Assembly: GCA_008973525.1 (NCBI GenBank)
Contig: WACJ01000078.1
Span: 558,001-622,000 of the forward strand
Reading direction: 5' to 3'
Length of the DNA stretch: 64,000 bases
Origin: Stenopsyche tienmushanensis
Lineage: Eukaryota > Arthropoda > Insecta > Trichoptera > Stenopsychidae
Below are positions 1 to 9,361 of the stretch, one piece after another. How positions within the stretch are numbered: position 1 is the stretch's first letter; each line of letters starts with the position of its first letter. The notes under the pieces were generated by a model, which worked only from the letters and a program-made list of their open reading frames with translations, was not told the DNA's origin and did not search any database. The position numbers were made by a program, and so were the translations under genes.

Positions 1-44
1 ATTCCCCCTAGGTTAGGAACCACTGCCGTAGACAGTATCGAGAT

Positions 45-125
45 AATTGACCAATAGTCCCGCCGTTAAGCGTTCGGAGTAGTAAATCAATCTTCTTGGG
101 TTCGAATTTACAGAAGGTGTGGTAG
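45..125 (+). repeat. tRNA-derived SINE-like head
   Basis: A sequence GTTAAGCG at 65-72 and GGTTCGAAT at 99-107 sit about 34 nt apart, as the A-box region and B box do in tRNA genes. The same arrangement is in the duplicate at about 47190-47270. The fold is not a clean tRNA cloverleaf, so I read it as the 5' head of an old SINE rather than a functional tRNA. This rests on motif spacing only. Confidence 0.4.
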
Positions 126-424
126 CTATCACACTTTTGAATCATATACACTCATCTACCAATTTACGCGGTGAATACTTTCGTCAGAAACTCGCGTAAA
201 TAGAAACCGCGTATAAAAGGCAAGGAATTCATACAAAAATACACGATTGGTATCTTCATATAAAAAACGCATAAATGAAGTCTTTGATTAAATATCAAAT
301 TTGAATATTCGTTCCACAAAATCCCCGTAAAAAGATCCACAGTTTCTTATATTAAAAATATTTATTCAAAATTGTAGTAGGTATATATAATATTTGAAGA
401 AATATTGTTTTTATTTAAATTGAA

Positions 425-600
425 AATTTATTAATCCTCATCTTCGCTGCTGTCTTCCATCATTCTAATCATTTACAATGACGGTTCGGAAGATTCATCT
501 TCACTTACATGATCCGTTTCGGGTATTAAAATAAGGTCAACTAATTCCTCTTCGGTTATAATGTCATCGGTAAATAATTCTTAGATATCCTTACATTAAA
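425..600 (-). pseudogene. Acidic transposase-like C-terminal remnant (possibly pogo/Tigger)
   Basis: On the minus strand a short open stretch reads FTDDIITEEELV and continues with acidic residues before a stop. The longer duplicate at 47580-48050 adds a further open segment including FKIEIDPNTERALNF. Acidic DDI/EEEL stretches followed by a helical tail are typical of Tigger/pogo C-termini, but the match is weak. It does not fit the order of the adjacent piggyBac fragment, so it is probably a separate relic. Confidence 0.25.
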
Positions 601-884
601 AAACGCATCAAAACAAACAAAAAACATATTTTGATGAGTGTATTCGGTATAAAAATCATTTCAAAATAGTTGACAATGTTCTCATAAAAGAGATTGCTAA
701 AAGCCACCTTAAAAAAATATCGATCACAGCATTGGGCAGTTTATTAAGTACTGTGGAATATAAATTTTATATAATTTAAGTAGTCACGAATAGTATAACT
801 CATGGTTGTAATATTGTTATAATATAGTTAAACAGAATGTATAATATATATGTATAACCATCATACTTTATGCGTTTTTTCTTG

Positions 885-1957
885 TTATATAATATGTAAT
901 GAAACTAGCTTTCGCTTTAAATTTAACAACGGACTCGTTTGATTTTTTGGATTTTCGCATAGATAAAGCATCCGAAAAATTTGGGAAAACCTTTCGTGTC
1001 TAAAAGAATTAGAAAACATCCTTTTGATCCTTTTGAACAATAGTCTTGTATATTTTTTGAAGTTACTAGTCCCATATTTAATATTACCCCAATTCATGCA
1101 TACATTCAATTGAAAGTGACTAGTTTCCAAGTTCGCCAAGTCTAGCTCGTGCACCAATTTGAAGGCATCATTTTGCCGGTTACGAATGTATTCGTTTGTA
1201 AAACAATATTATGGATTAATTCGTTAGTGAACAATAGTTTTAAAAAATCTTGGAGTAAAAGTACTTGGAGATCTGTGGATGGTATTCTTGATGTGAAAAA
1301 TCATTCCATTCACCGAATATATTATCTTGTACTTTATTTCTAACAGAATGAGCAGTTACGTCTTTGTCATCCGAAGACAATGGTATATCTTGTCGTCTTC
1401 TAGGTGGCAAAATATCAGTTCAACTGTCACTATCACTACTACTATAATCGTCGTCATAATTGACTTCATCGTCATTGTTATTATGATCAGGAGGCAAATT
1501 ATCCATGTAAAACTCACCATTGCTACTTTCAACGTCTGTCACTACATCTTCATCTGATACATTATCTATGAATTATTGATCACTAATTTCCATATCTGAC
1601 ATATCGTCATTTTAAAAATAAATAAAAAATACAAATTGACGATTTTAAATTTAAAGTGCAATCATTTTTGTTGCTGAAATAAACTATGTAAAAACGCTAC
1701 TTATTTAGCTCGAATACGCGAGGAAAGTTAATAAAGATAGTGGAGTCGATGGAGCTGAGACAGGGCAGGGCATTGCGCATCAAACGGGAAACAATCATTT
1801 GTATATGAATTTAAGTGGATTTCAAGAATTGTATGAAGAAAATAGTATCTGTAGTATGTATATAATATAATAAACAGTAAAAGTAATGAATAGAATAAAA
1901 TACATGGTATATATACGAGTTTAAAATTTTGTCGACATACGAGTGGAAAGGGTTAAA
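885..1957 (-). pseudogene. Decayed piggyBac-type transposase, N-terminal half
   Basis: Read on the minus strand from 1957 downward, an acidic N-terminal region (about 1600-1330, with repeated D/S residues and DILPPRRR) is followed by LLTNELIHNIVLQTN (about 1230-1180) and then MFSNSFRHERFSQIFRML (about 1020-965). The last two segments resemble the piggyBac core patterns around 'ETNRYA' and 'MSRDRFxxILRFLHF'. The frame is broken several times and the catalytic half is missing. The 5' end is marked by AAAGGGTTAA at about 1948-1957, which fits a piggyBac terminus on a TTAA target. The same fragment is in the duplicate at 48100-49280, so it inserted before the duplication. Confidence 0.6.
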
Positions 1958-2066
1958 AAAATTTTTTTTCTTTTTGAATTAGGATGGAATTTTAAATGCA
2001 CGAGATATTTCAATTGCATTTCTCGATTATTCTACATATTAAATAATCAATTTATTTCAAATATAG

Positions 2067-4088
2067 GAAATGCTGGAATATTTTATCAGTGTCTTCAGAG
2101 ATGGCGATGAAAATGGAGAAAACGCATTATTTGGAGCCTTATTTAATCATAAGATTAATTTAATCTTCGACGCCTTAAAATTTATCGAGAATATTCTTCA
2201 ATTAGGTATTATTTCACTTTCTTAAGACTTCCCACACTACACGACAATAGTATGAAAATATAAAAAACATTAATTCATGAAATAAATGCATTAAAAAATG
2301 ACATTAATTCATATTCAGATTATGGTTTTTTTTCACTTTAACATTAACTGAATTTACATTTCATATATTAGGCAATAAAACGGTAAATTGTTGAATTTAT
2401 AATCAAATATTTTGTACATTAGCTATATTAGAAAATGATAAATACCTGAGTTGATATCATAAATGCTAATTGCATCATAATAAAGGGTTTTTTAAGGAAC
2501 TGCTAGTATTCCTTGTTTGAATTTTGGGACTGGTGTGTGATTTTTTAATCTTCCGCGTTTATAAGGATGTTAATTGTATTAGATATGTACCAACATGACA
2601 ACATCAAACTAAATCAATCCCTATTATTTAAATAATACAAGATCTTCCAGATCAGCTTAAAACGCCAATTATCACTATTTTACATTTAAATTTTCCGACA
2701 ACACTAAAAAATATTTGGCTTTTTTATCTTTAGTAGAGATTTTATGTATTGCATGGCATCAGAGATTACTGTGGTCCTAATCACGGTCTGAGCAGATCCT
2801 TGCTTTTTTATAGACACTCGCTGCTCCAAATAACTTTTAATCTTTCCCTAGGCGACATTATTTTTGTAGATTTGTTTTTTCAAGACATATTTTCTACGTG
2901 TCGCTGATCCGCAAAACATAACATTTCATTATGGCTCACAATATCATATAGGAAGTTGCTAGCCAAAAATAAGGCAATTACTATACTGCGTTTGAATTTC
3001 GCTACTATCTATGTATATGTTTCGTCAAAATGACTTTTAGTTCAAATTTAGAATGCTGTTGTCAGCTACAATGAGGTTATCATATTTTAAACTGGCATAC
3101 ATTATGTATTATAGATGGAATAGTTTGCTTAACATTTCCCTTACTGTGCCAAAAAATATCCGCGCGCTACTTTTTACACCGTATTTGGTACATTCTGAAA
3201 TTCTAAACCCCGTATCTATTATATTTCATATCGATATTCTCATTATTAAAGTCGAGTTGTAGTAAATACATCGTATTGAATGAAAGGTAAATATCTTTTA
3301 TTTACATTAAAAATCATCAAGAATTTTATTGCAATTTAATGCCATTCGATAGCGTCCAATAATTTAATGAATAAAAATTCTTATGAGTTTTTCTAACGAC
3401 GCCAATACTAACAAAATTACCCACTACATGTAAGCAAAGAAGCTCATGATGCATTATTATTTTAATTCTTCTATTTCAGATCCAAGTCTAGTTAATAGTG
3501 TACATAAGAAAACAGGAAAAAGTGTTCTACATGTTGGTCTTGATACATTATCTAAGACAAGAGAATTTCTAATATTACTGCTTGTGGTTGAAAAATACAA
3601 AGGCGATTTGGATAAAGTTTGTTACAAAAATCAAACGGCACTAGAAAAATGTATCAGAAATAAGAGGTCATACCATTTACCAAATGTATTATGCTATTTA
3701 ATAAATAGGCCTATGTTTAATATTAATTTTCTATTGCGACAGATTGGCTGAAGCTGCACTTCTTGTATCAATAAAAGCAGATTGTCCGCAATACGCAGTA
3801 TCCTTAGCGAGTTCCAGGAAGCAAGATGATTTGGTTCAGATGATGGTGGATGCAGGCGCCACTCCTCCACCTCATTGGCCAAGACAAGTCCTCTCGCTCG
3901 AGAAAATAGCAACAATTGCATGTAGAAAATATATCCCGCAAAAAGGATTTAGAATGGGGATCAAATCCTTGAAATTAGATCATTGCTATGATGTCTTGCT
4001 GCTAAAAAATCATTGTTGTAAAATTTTAGAGGTGGCTGACAGGCCCGAATACATACATTTATTTGATTTCCCAGATTCCTCAGATTAA
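2067..4088 (+). CDS. Ankyrin-repeat protein paralogue 1, last three exons (5' part outside window)
   Basis: The exons are 2067-2205, 3480-3666 and 3743-4088, with phases 0 to 1, 1 to 2 and 2 to stop. Together they encode 223 residues plus TAA. The acceptors are ATATAG, TTTCAG and GCGACAG. The product is homologous along its length to the C-terminus of the main gene (exons 17-19): a degenerate ankyrin unit (GDENGENALFGAL), a middle segment (DPSLVNSVHKKTGKS) and a tail with LSLEKIATIACRKYI that resembles a SOCS box. Two things are odd. The first exon is 21 nt longer than its duplicate and its ankyrin helices are diverged. The donor after exon 2 is GTCATA where the duplicate has GTAATA. The reading frame is intact, so I treat it as a real gene end. 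Upstream exons must lie before base 1. Confidence 0.75.
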
Positions 4089-4191
4089 TCATATTAGTCC
4101 GATTCGTCCATTGAGTTGTATATTTTATGTAAAATATGTAAAAACACAATATTTGTGTGGCATTTTCAAAAAAACATAGCCACGTTATTCC

Positions 4192-4197
4192 AATAAA
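4192..4197 (+). terminator. Polyadenylation signal AATAAA for paralogue 1
   Basis: AATAAA lies 104 nt after the stop codon of the last exon of paralogue 1. It is the first such hexamer downstream in this copy and so the likely poly(A) signal. Cleavage would fall near 4210-4220. Confidence 0.45.
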
Positions 4198-4249
4198 AAG
4201 TGCTTTGACAACTCGAAATGAACTAAATATTTATTATTAACTTATATTA

Positions 4250-4390
4250 TGTAATGTTTTAAAGATGATAATAAATTCAGAAAATAGCGTCAATAACGTC
4301 AACTTATTAAATAATTAAACTAAATTTAATTTAAGTTTCTTCATAAAACCACAGATGTCACTATAATTATTATAACATTATAACCAAAAG
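4250..4390 (+). repeat. Duplicated 3' flank (pairs with about 56130-56260)
   Basis: The sequence around CGTCAACTTATTAAATAATT and on to CAGATGTCACTATAA recurs at 56130-56260. The tandem duplication therefore extends past the stop codons. In the downstream copy the two homologous parts are split by about 1.5 kb of inserted transposon sequence. Confidence 0.6.
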
Positions 4391-4434
4391 AATTGGAAAA
4401 AACTACAGTTTGTTCCATTTTAATTTTGTTTCAG

Positions 4435-5090
4435 GCAGTGGTGTAGTGCTAAATAAAAAAGTGTGGGAGCGCTGATTAATTATAATATTTTGTTACCCCC
4501 TCCTCTCCCCAGTGATCCAATTTTCGCACCATGTTTCCAACAAAACGTTTTTACAATAAATAGTTACAAAAATATATTTTGTATTGTTGCGTGGGCCAAA
4601 ATGTTCTGCCGTTCACAGTTTGGTCGGCTTTAAGCTGGCCATATTTTTTGGTATTAAGACCCGCCCGACTTAACCGTTAGGCGGGTAAAATAGAAGTCTT
4701 AACGAAGTTGTAGCCTTGGGAGGTGGTCCACAGACATTTTGGTCCGCTCACATCGCCTTGCATGGAGGCCACGTGCCTCGCAATCGTCGAAGTTGTGTTC
4801 AATTGAAGACTTTTATTATCCTCATCCCCCCATGGAGCTTTCCCCTCGTCGCCGCTCGACACCCTGACAACAGTCGTCGATCCCCGGATCAAAGAACTCT
4901 GCGCCCCCTCGCCTTGTTAGGGGGCGCGTCCGCCGCTGTTCGGGCTCCTGCGGCCGGCGTGTTGCGCCCCGCGGCGCGGCCGTCTGGGCCGTCCGAGATA
5001 CGCCGCGGCGTTTGACAGCCGTGGCGGCAGCGGCGAAGGTGCGACGACGGGGGCTCGCGAAGCGCGGCGCCCCCTCGTATGCAACAGTAT
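4435..5090. other. Intergenic block with a strongly GC-rich core, unassigned
   Basis: Bases 4840-5080 are very GC-rich (many GCG/CGC/GGC runs) inside DNA that is otherwise AT-rich. A short hairpin, ACCCGCC...GGCGGGT, is at about 4660-4685. Open frames on both strands through the core look like by-products of the composition. No protein motif was recognised. It could be part of a transposable element or a CpG-rich regulatory island. Confidence 0.35.
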
Positions 5091-5564
5091 ATTTATTAAA
5101 ATAAAATAATATTTGCATGTGCAAAAAAACGTTTATAAAAAATACCCTTAAAATATTACAATATAACAAAATATTTGTAATATTATTTATACTATATTTT
5201 TTTTGATGATTTTTTTTAATTTTAGTTATTAATTGCTGAAAAATTAAATCTGTTAAAAAGTAATCTACTTACTAAATTTATCTAAGGAATGAAGCTTCTT
5301 TCTGTCAGTTATGTTAAAAGAAATTTTAAATTTACACCGGAGATAAATTTTGAAATGGATGTACTACAATACTGTTCAGCGAGGAGCACGAGAAGTTAGA
5401 AGCCAATCACCTCGCCGGGAAAAATGATTCGGATAGGAAAATTAGTTTGAGAGAAATCACGTTAGTATCTACATAATATGTATCTATATTATAACAATTC
5501 TTTAATAATAATTAAATTAAACACGCTTATAATGAATAATATGTTACTACATATTTTAGTTTTC

Positions 5565-6592
5565 TTATAAGAGCTTCCATATGTCATCATCTGCTAATTC
5601 TGAAACTCTGCATACACGGATATGTGTGTCTGTGGTTGACCGATCATTTCTAACCCATTTTTGTACATAAGCCTTGGGTTTCCAGTTTTTAATAGGTGGA
5701 CCGTGTAGTTTTATAAACATTAAGTTAGATACATGTTTTATTAATAATGTGGATCTAGTGTCGATTATTATTAAATTCCATACAATTAACTGTTTTAAAT
5801 CCAGCGGAATTCGCCGCCCACTATTATCAATATAATCCCTAAATGCATTAAGGGTTTTTGGATATGATAACGCAAGATTCAATAAAAATTGTTTTGAAGA
5901 AAGCCAATTCAGGAGTCCAATATACATTGATTGGTCGGTCTTAGATCGTCTTTTATCTGCACTTGCCGTCTCAAAATGTTGACATAATGATGAATAACAT
6001 CGTCATATAGTTGATACGGTTTTGAAAGAGCTCGCAACACAAAAAATGCCTAAGATACGTCCATTTTTTTAAATTTCTTGTCCTAGTTGTGCAGCACATT
6101 CTTCAATTTCCCGTTGATTTTTGGGCGATTTACTGTACAATGATTACAATTTATCCATGAAAATCCGGAAATGGTTTATTCCTTAAACTTCATTAATTGC
6201 ATCGCCGATAGACAATTCCAATCGATGGTTAAGGCAATGCCATAGAATAATATTTGGAAACATTTGCAGTAAGCGCTGGTCAATACCTGCCTTTTTGCCA
6301 AGCATTTGCACCATCAGAAGTGAAAGCGACAAGATTTCTTCGAAGGTAATCAGAACTGACATTTTTCCGTTGGTTTATTTTTTGGCATACTCGAAATTTT
6401 ATATCTTGCCCGATGTGATCTAGTATATTCGTTGCACTGAAACGTGAACGTAGACCATGGGGAACTTTGGTTCCTTCAATTCTAGTAATTGTAACAAATC
6501 AAAATGGTCTGAATAGGGTTTGTTGTATTTGCCTATGTAGTATGCAGTTCGAAATATTTTTTCGGTGGATTCGAGCTCTGATTCATTTAGAG
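5565..6592 (-). pseudogene. Decayed hAT-like transposase of the KIAA1586/ZMYM type
   Basis: On the minus strand, from high to low coordinate, the following appear: NESELESTEKIFRTAYYIG (about 6590-6530), SDGAN (about 6320), HCLNHRLELSIGDAINEV (about 6240-6190), FRIFMDKL and SPKNQREIEECA (about 6170-6090), and a C-terminal open stretch (5565-5927) ending DDDIWKLL. This order matches hAT-derived proteins related to KIAA1586. Several stops and frameshifts break it. Its upstream part is separated by the hAT insertion at 6593-8065. It is a relic with no intact frame. Confidence 0.6.
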
Positions 6593-8065
6593 CAGTGATT
6601 CTCAACCGGTGCACCGTGAAAAAATTGGTAAAAACGAAAAATTCTGCAAAATAGTAAAAACCGAAAAAGTCGTTGGCTAAATTATGAAAGTCAACGAAAG
6701 AGTTAATGTAATTTTGAATTAGCCAAATCAATTGCGCGGATGTTAACCGTTTAACGTAGACTTTGGGTACTTTACGCCTCGCAGCCGCAGTCTGTTCAAA
6801 GTGGAGTAAATAAACATGCTGTGGAGAAACAATAGTCTTTGAAATCCAACACCACCACCCTGTGGAGTCCTTCTCGTCGACGTTACGGGGGACGCGGCAG
6901 TCGCAGGCCGTCAGAAGCTCTATGAACGGAGCTAACTGGGACTGGTCGACACAAGCAAGACGATGATAACTGGGCCCTGGTACTCAGCTGATAGTTCTTG
7001 CCTACGTTACAATGGATAAATTTATTACCAAACGAAATCGTGAATCAGACCAAAATATTAATGACGATATTACTAGACATCATACGTCTCATACAAAAGA
7101 AAATGTATCCAATAAAATCCATTGACAAAATTACAGGATTTCTGAAAAAAATAACTCTTTGGAAAAAACGAATAATAGAAAAAAAATAGATTTATTAACT
7201 TCAATTAACGAAAACATTCCCGAGGGAATTGTTTCCGCAATAATAGAATATTTAACTTTATTGGAAAAAATATTGCACATTATTTTCCTTCCTTAAATAG
7301 AGAAAATTATGACTGGATTCGAAATCCATGTTATTGTTATTGACTGATAAATCGTATTGTGAATTTTGAAGAAGAAGAATTAGTCTCATTGTCGACTGAT
7401 AGTACTCTAAAAATAAAATTTTCCGAAATGACAATAGAGGACTTTTGGATTTCTGCCCAAGAGGAATATCCAGCTCTTCACACGAAGGCACTGAAAATTT
7501 TGTTATAGTTTCCGACATCATATTTGTGTGCTTGGTTTCTCAACAATAACTAATATGAAAATTAAACAACGAGAAAGATTTATGAATATAGACAAAGAAT
7601 TGAGGGTAGCTCTATCAAATATTCGACCTAAAATTTATGATATCTGCAAAAGCCAACAAGCTCAGGTAGCACATTAATTGATTTTTGATTGATCATATAA
7701 CTTCTATTGTGTTAAGCAGGAACATAATTTTGGGTGAACAACGGAAAAAAAAACACCCCCCCCCCATCCTAGATTTGCCACTTAAAGAGAGCAAATATTT
7801 TTAATAAAACGCGTGTAAATATAAAATTGTTTCTAGGGAAAAATTAACTAACTAAATATATTTTCAATGTTAAATTTTTTTTTATATAATTTGACTTAAA
7901 AAGAAAATGTGTAAAAAAATGGCAAGTAACTATTATTTTTTTAAATATGTAATAAAAAATATGTCTATGTATACAAATTTTTTCGACTTCTTAATTCTGG
8001 TGCACCGCCACTTTTTCCCATGGTCAAAAAGTGCACCGTGACTTCAAAAAGGTTGAGAATCACTG
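6593..8065 (+). mobile_element. Non-autonomous hAT element (ZBED5/SCAND3-like) with 8-bp target duplication
   Basis: The left end CAGTGATTCTCAACC and the right end GGTTGAGAATCACTG are inverted repeats, extended by GTGCACCGTG near both ends. The flanks are ATTTAGAG (6585-6592) and ATTTAGAA (8066-8073), an 8-bp duplication typical of hAT. Inside, an N-terminus starting MDKFITKRNRES (about 7011) and a C-terminal part (about 7390-7675, with EEYPALHTKALKILL and ELRVALSNIRPKIYDICK, frame-broken) are typical of ZBED5-type transposases. The catalytic middle is missing, so the element is an internal-deletion derivative. It sits inside the older KIAA1586-like hAT relic. Confidence 0.8.
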
Positions 8066-8196
8066 ATTTAGAAGATGGTATATCCAAAAAGGATGTTATT
8101 TACAGGTACATCTAATAGATTGGAATGAAACTGATAATTATACTTCACCATTTTTTTACTTTAAGTTTAATAATGTACACAATTTTATATAGGGTT

Positions 8197-8345
8197 TCGA
8201 ACCGGAATGTAAGCGAACACCGGTAAAACCGTTATTTTTGCTGGAATGAAAATCGTAACCGAAGTGATATAAATGTCAGGAACGTAACCGAAACCCAAAT
8301 CGAAAAGACAAAAATAACGGTTCTCTACGGTCATCTCAAGTACCT
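8197..8345. repeat. Short palindromic repeat, likely transposon end
   Basis: The sequence contains AACCGTTATTTTTG (about 8228) and its inverted form CAAAAATAACGGTT (about 8309), with further ACCGG/CCGG repeats between. It looks like a small inverted-repeat element or the end of one. No coding sequence was seen. The rest of 8346-9060 shows nothing recognisable. Confidence 0.3.
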
Positions 8346-9059
8346 GACTAAGAAGGTCATAAATCGGTAAAATATTCTTATGTTATTTGAATTTTGTATT
8401 ATTCCTTTAATCATCGATACTAAATTTAAATATCTTAATATAGTCAGCTAGCGATACACGTTATGATTTACCTTTATTTTATCGTTATTTTACTTGTTTT
8501 TTAAATAAAAATCTGGTTTTATCTGTCCTTGACTACCAAAAGCACCAAAATACGTATTTAAAATTGTAATGCCATTGCTAGCAGTGTTTAATATCTGTAC
8601 TTATGATAAGATTGTCATCAAAGCATTTATCAACATTTCGAAATATGATTGATATTCTTTCATTTGCCACATTACATCGGCCGAGTGCAGGAGTTATCAC
8701 ACATGATCCAGTGAAATTTACAACTTTTTTCGGCTTCAAATGTACATATTTCTAATAAAAATCACGCAACTGTGCTATATTTCCGTGGGAACGCTGTGTT
8801 ATTTGACTATTAGATACCAACAGGCATTAAATATTACTTATATGTAAGTATAAAACTGCAGTCCAATTTTCATATCGTGGATCGAATTCTTCGCCTCCGG
8901 CACGTTCTTATTTTGCAAATCAATTAAACTTCATTACTATCATGGCATTTCTTTTTTCAGCAGATATTCAATATCTTTTTAAGATTTGGATTCAAAATTA
9001 AGGCTTATCTTATCTGACCACGCCTAGGATTGAAGTTGAAGTATCTTAAGTATATTATC

Positions 9060-9140
9060 TTACTATCGAACGATTACAACATATACATTTAAGTGATCAT
9101 CCAAATACTCGCGATCGACAACTGGCAGTGATCAAGCAAG
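9060..9140 (+). other. Probable 5' untranslated exon of the ankyrin gene
   Basis: ATCAAGCAAG followed by GTATTA gives a donor at 9141, and TTGCAG ends at 9226 directly before the start codon. This implies an 86-bp intron between a 5'UTR exon and the first coding exon. The left boundary of the exon is not resolved. A TATAAAA-like string lies at about 8849-8855 but is not convincingly a promoter. Confidence 0.35.
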
Positions 9141-9226
9141 GTATTATTTTAATATAATCTGTTATTTGTTACTTTATATAATTTGATATATTTCTTATTA
9201 TCCCGTTGGTTGACTTAATATTGCAG

Positions 9227-9361
9227 ATGACTAGCAAGCCAACTAGCAGTGCTCTTCCAGAACAAACAGCATTTGACCGTCGCAGAGCAGCCTCTAGCTT
9301 GAGATGCAGTCCTGACGATTCGTATAAGACGCTTTTCTTTGAAGCAATCTATCAACAACGG
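9227..9361 (+). CDS. Exon 1 of the ankyrin gene (start codon)
   Basis: It encodes 45 residues, ending KTLFFEAIYQQR, and splices in phase 0 to exon 2. The N-terminus is polar with no signal peptide. Its link to exon 2 across a 4.3 kb intron rests on matching phase, the protein context and the absence of another candidate. Confidence 0.65.

Larger units (their letters stand above)
26..2571 (+). repeat. Duplicated block, upstream copy (pairs with 47164-49889)
   Basis: This stretch aligns by eye, colinearly, with 47164-49889. It covers intron sequence, one ankyrin exon (2067-2205) and the start of the next intron. Small indels and substitutions are scattered throughout, so the duplication is old. 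The shared intron includes a piggyBac fragment, an acidic coding remnant and a tRNA-like head. Similarity starts close to the window edge, so the true left boundary of this copy may lie outside. Similarity stops near 2571 because the other copy carries later transposon insertions. Confidence 0.85.

Noticed and set aside
1327..1557. Plus-strand open frame with isoleucine/valine runs, repeated at 48528-48806
   Set aside because: It is the antisense of the acidic N-terminus of the piggyBac relic. Repetition is explained by the duplication.
8845..8860. TATA-box promoter of the ankyrin gene
   Set aside because: A TATAAAA-like string in AT-rich DNA is expected by chance, and no initiator or transcript start could be tied to it.
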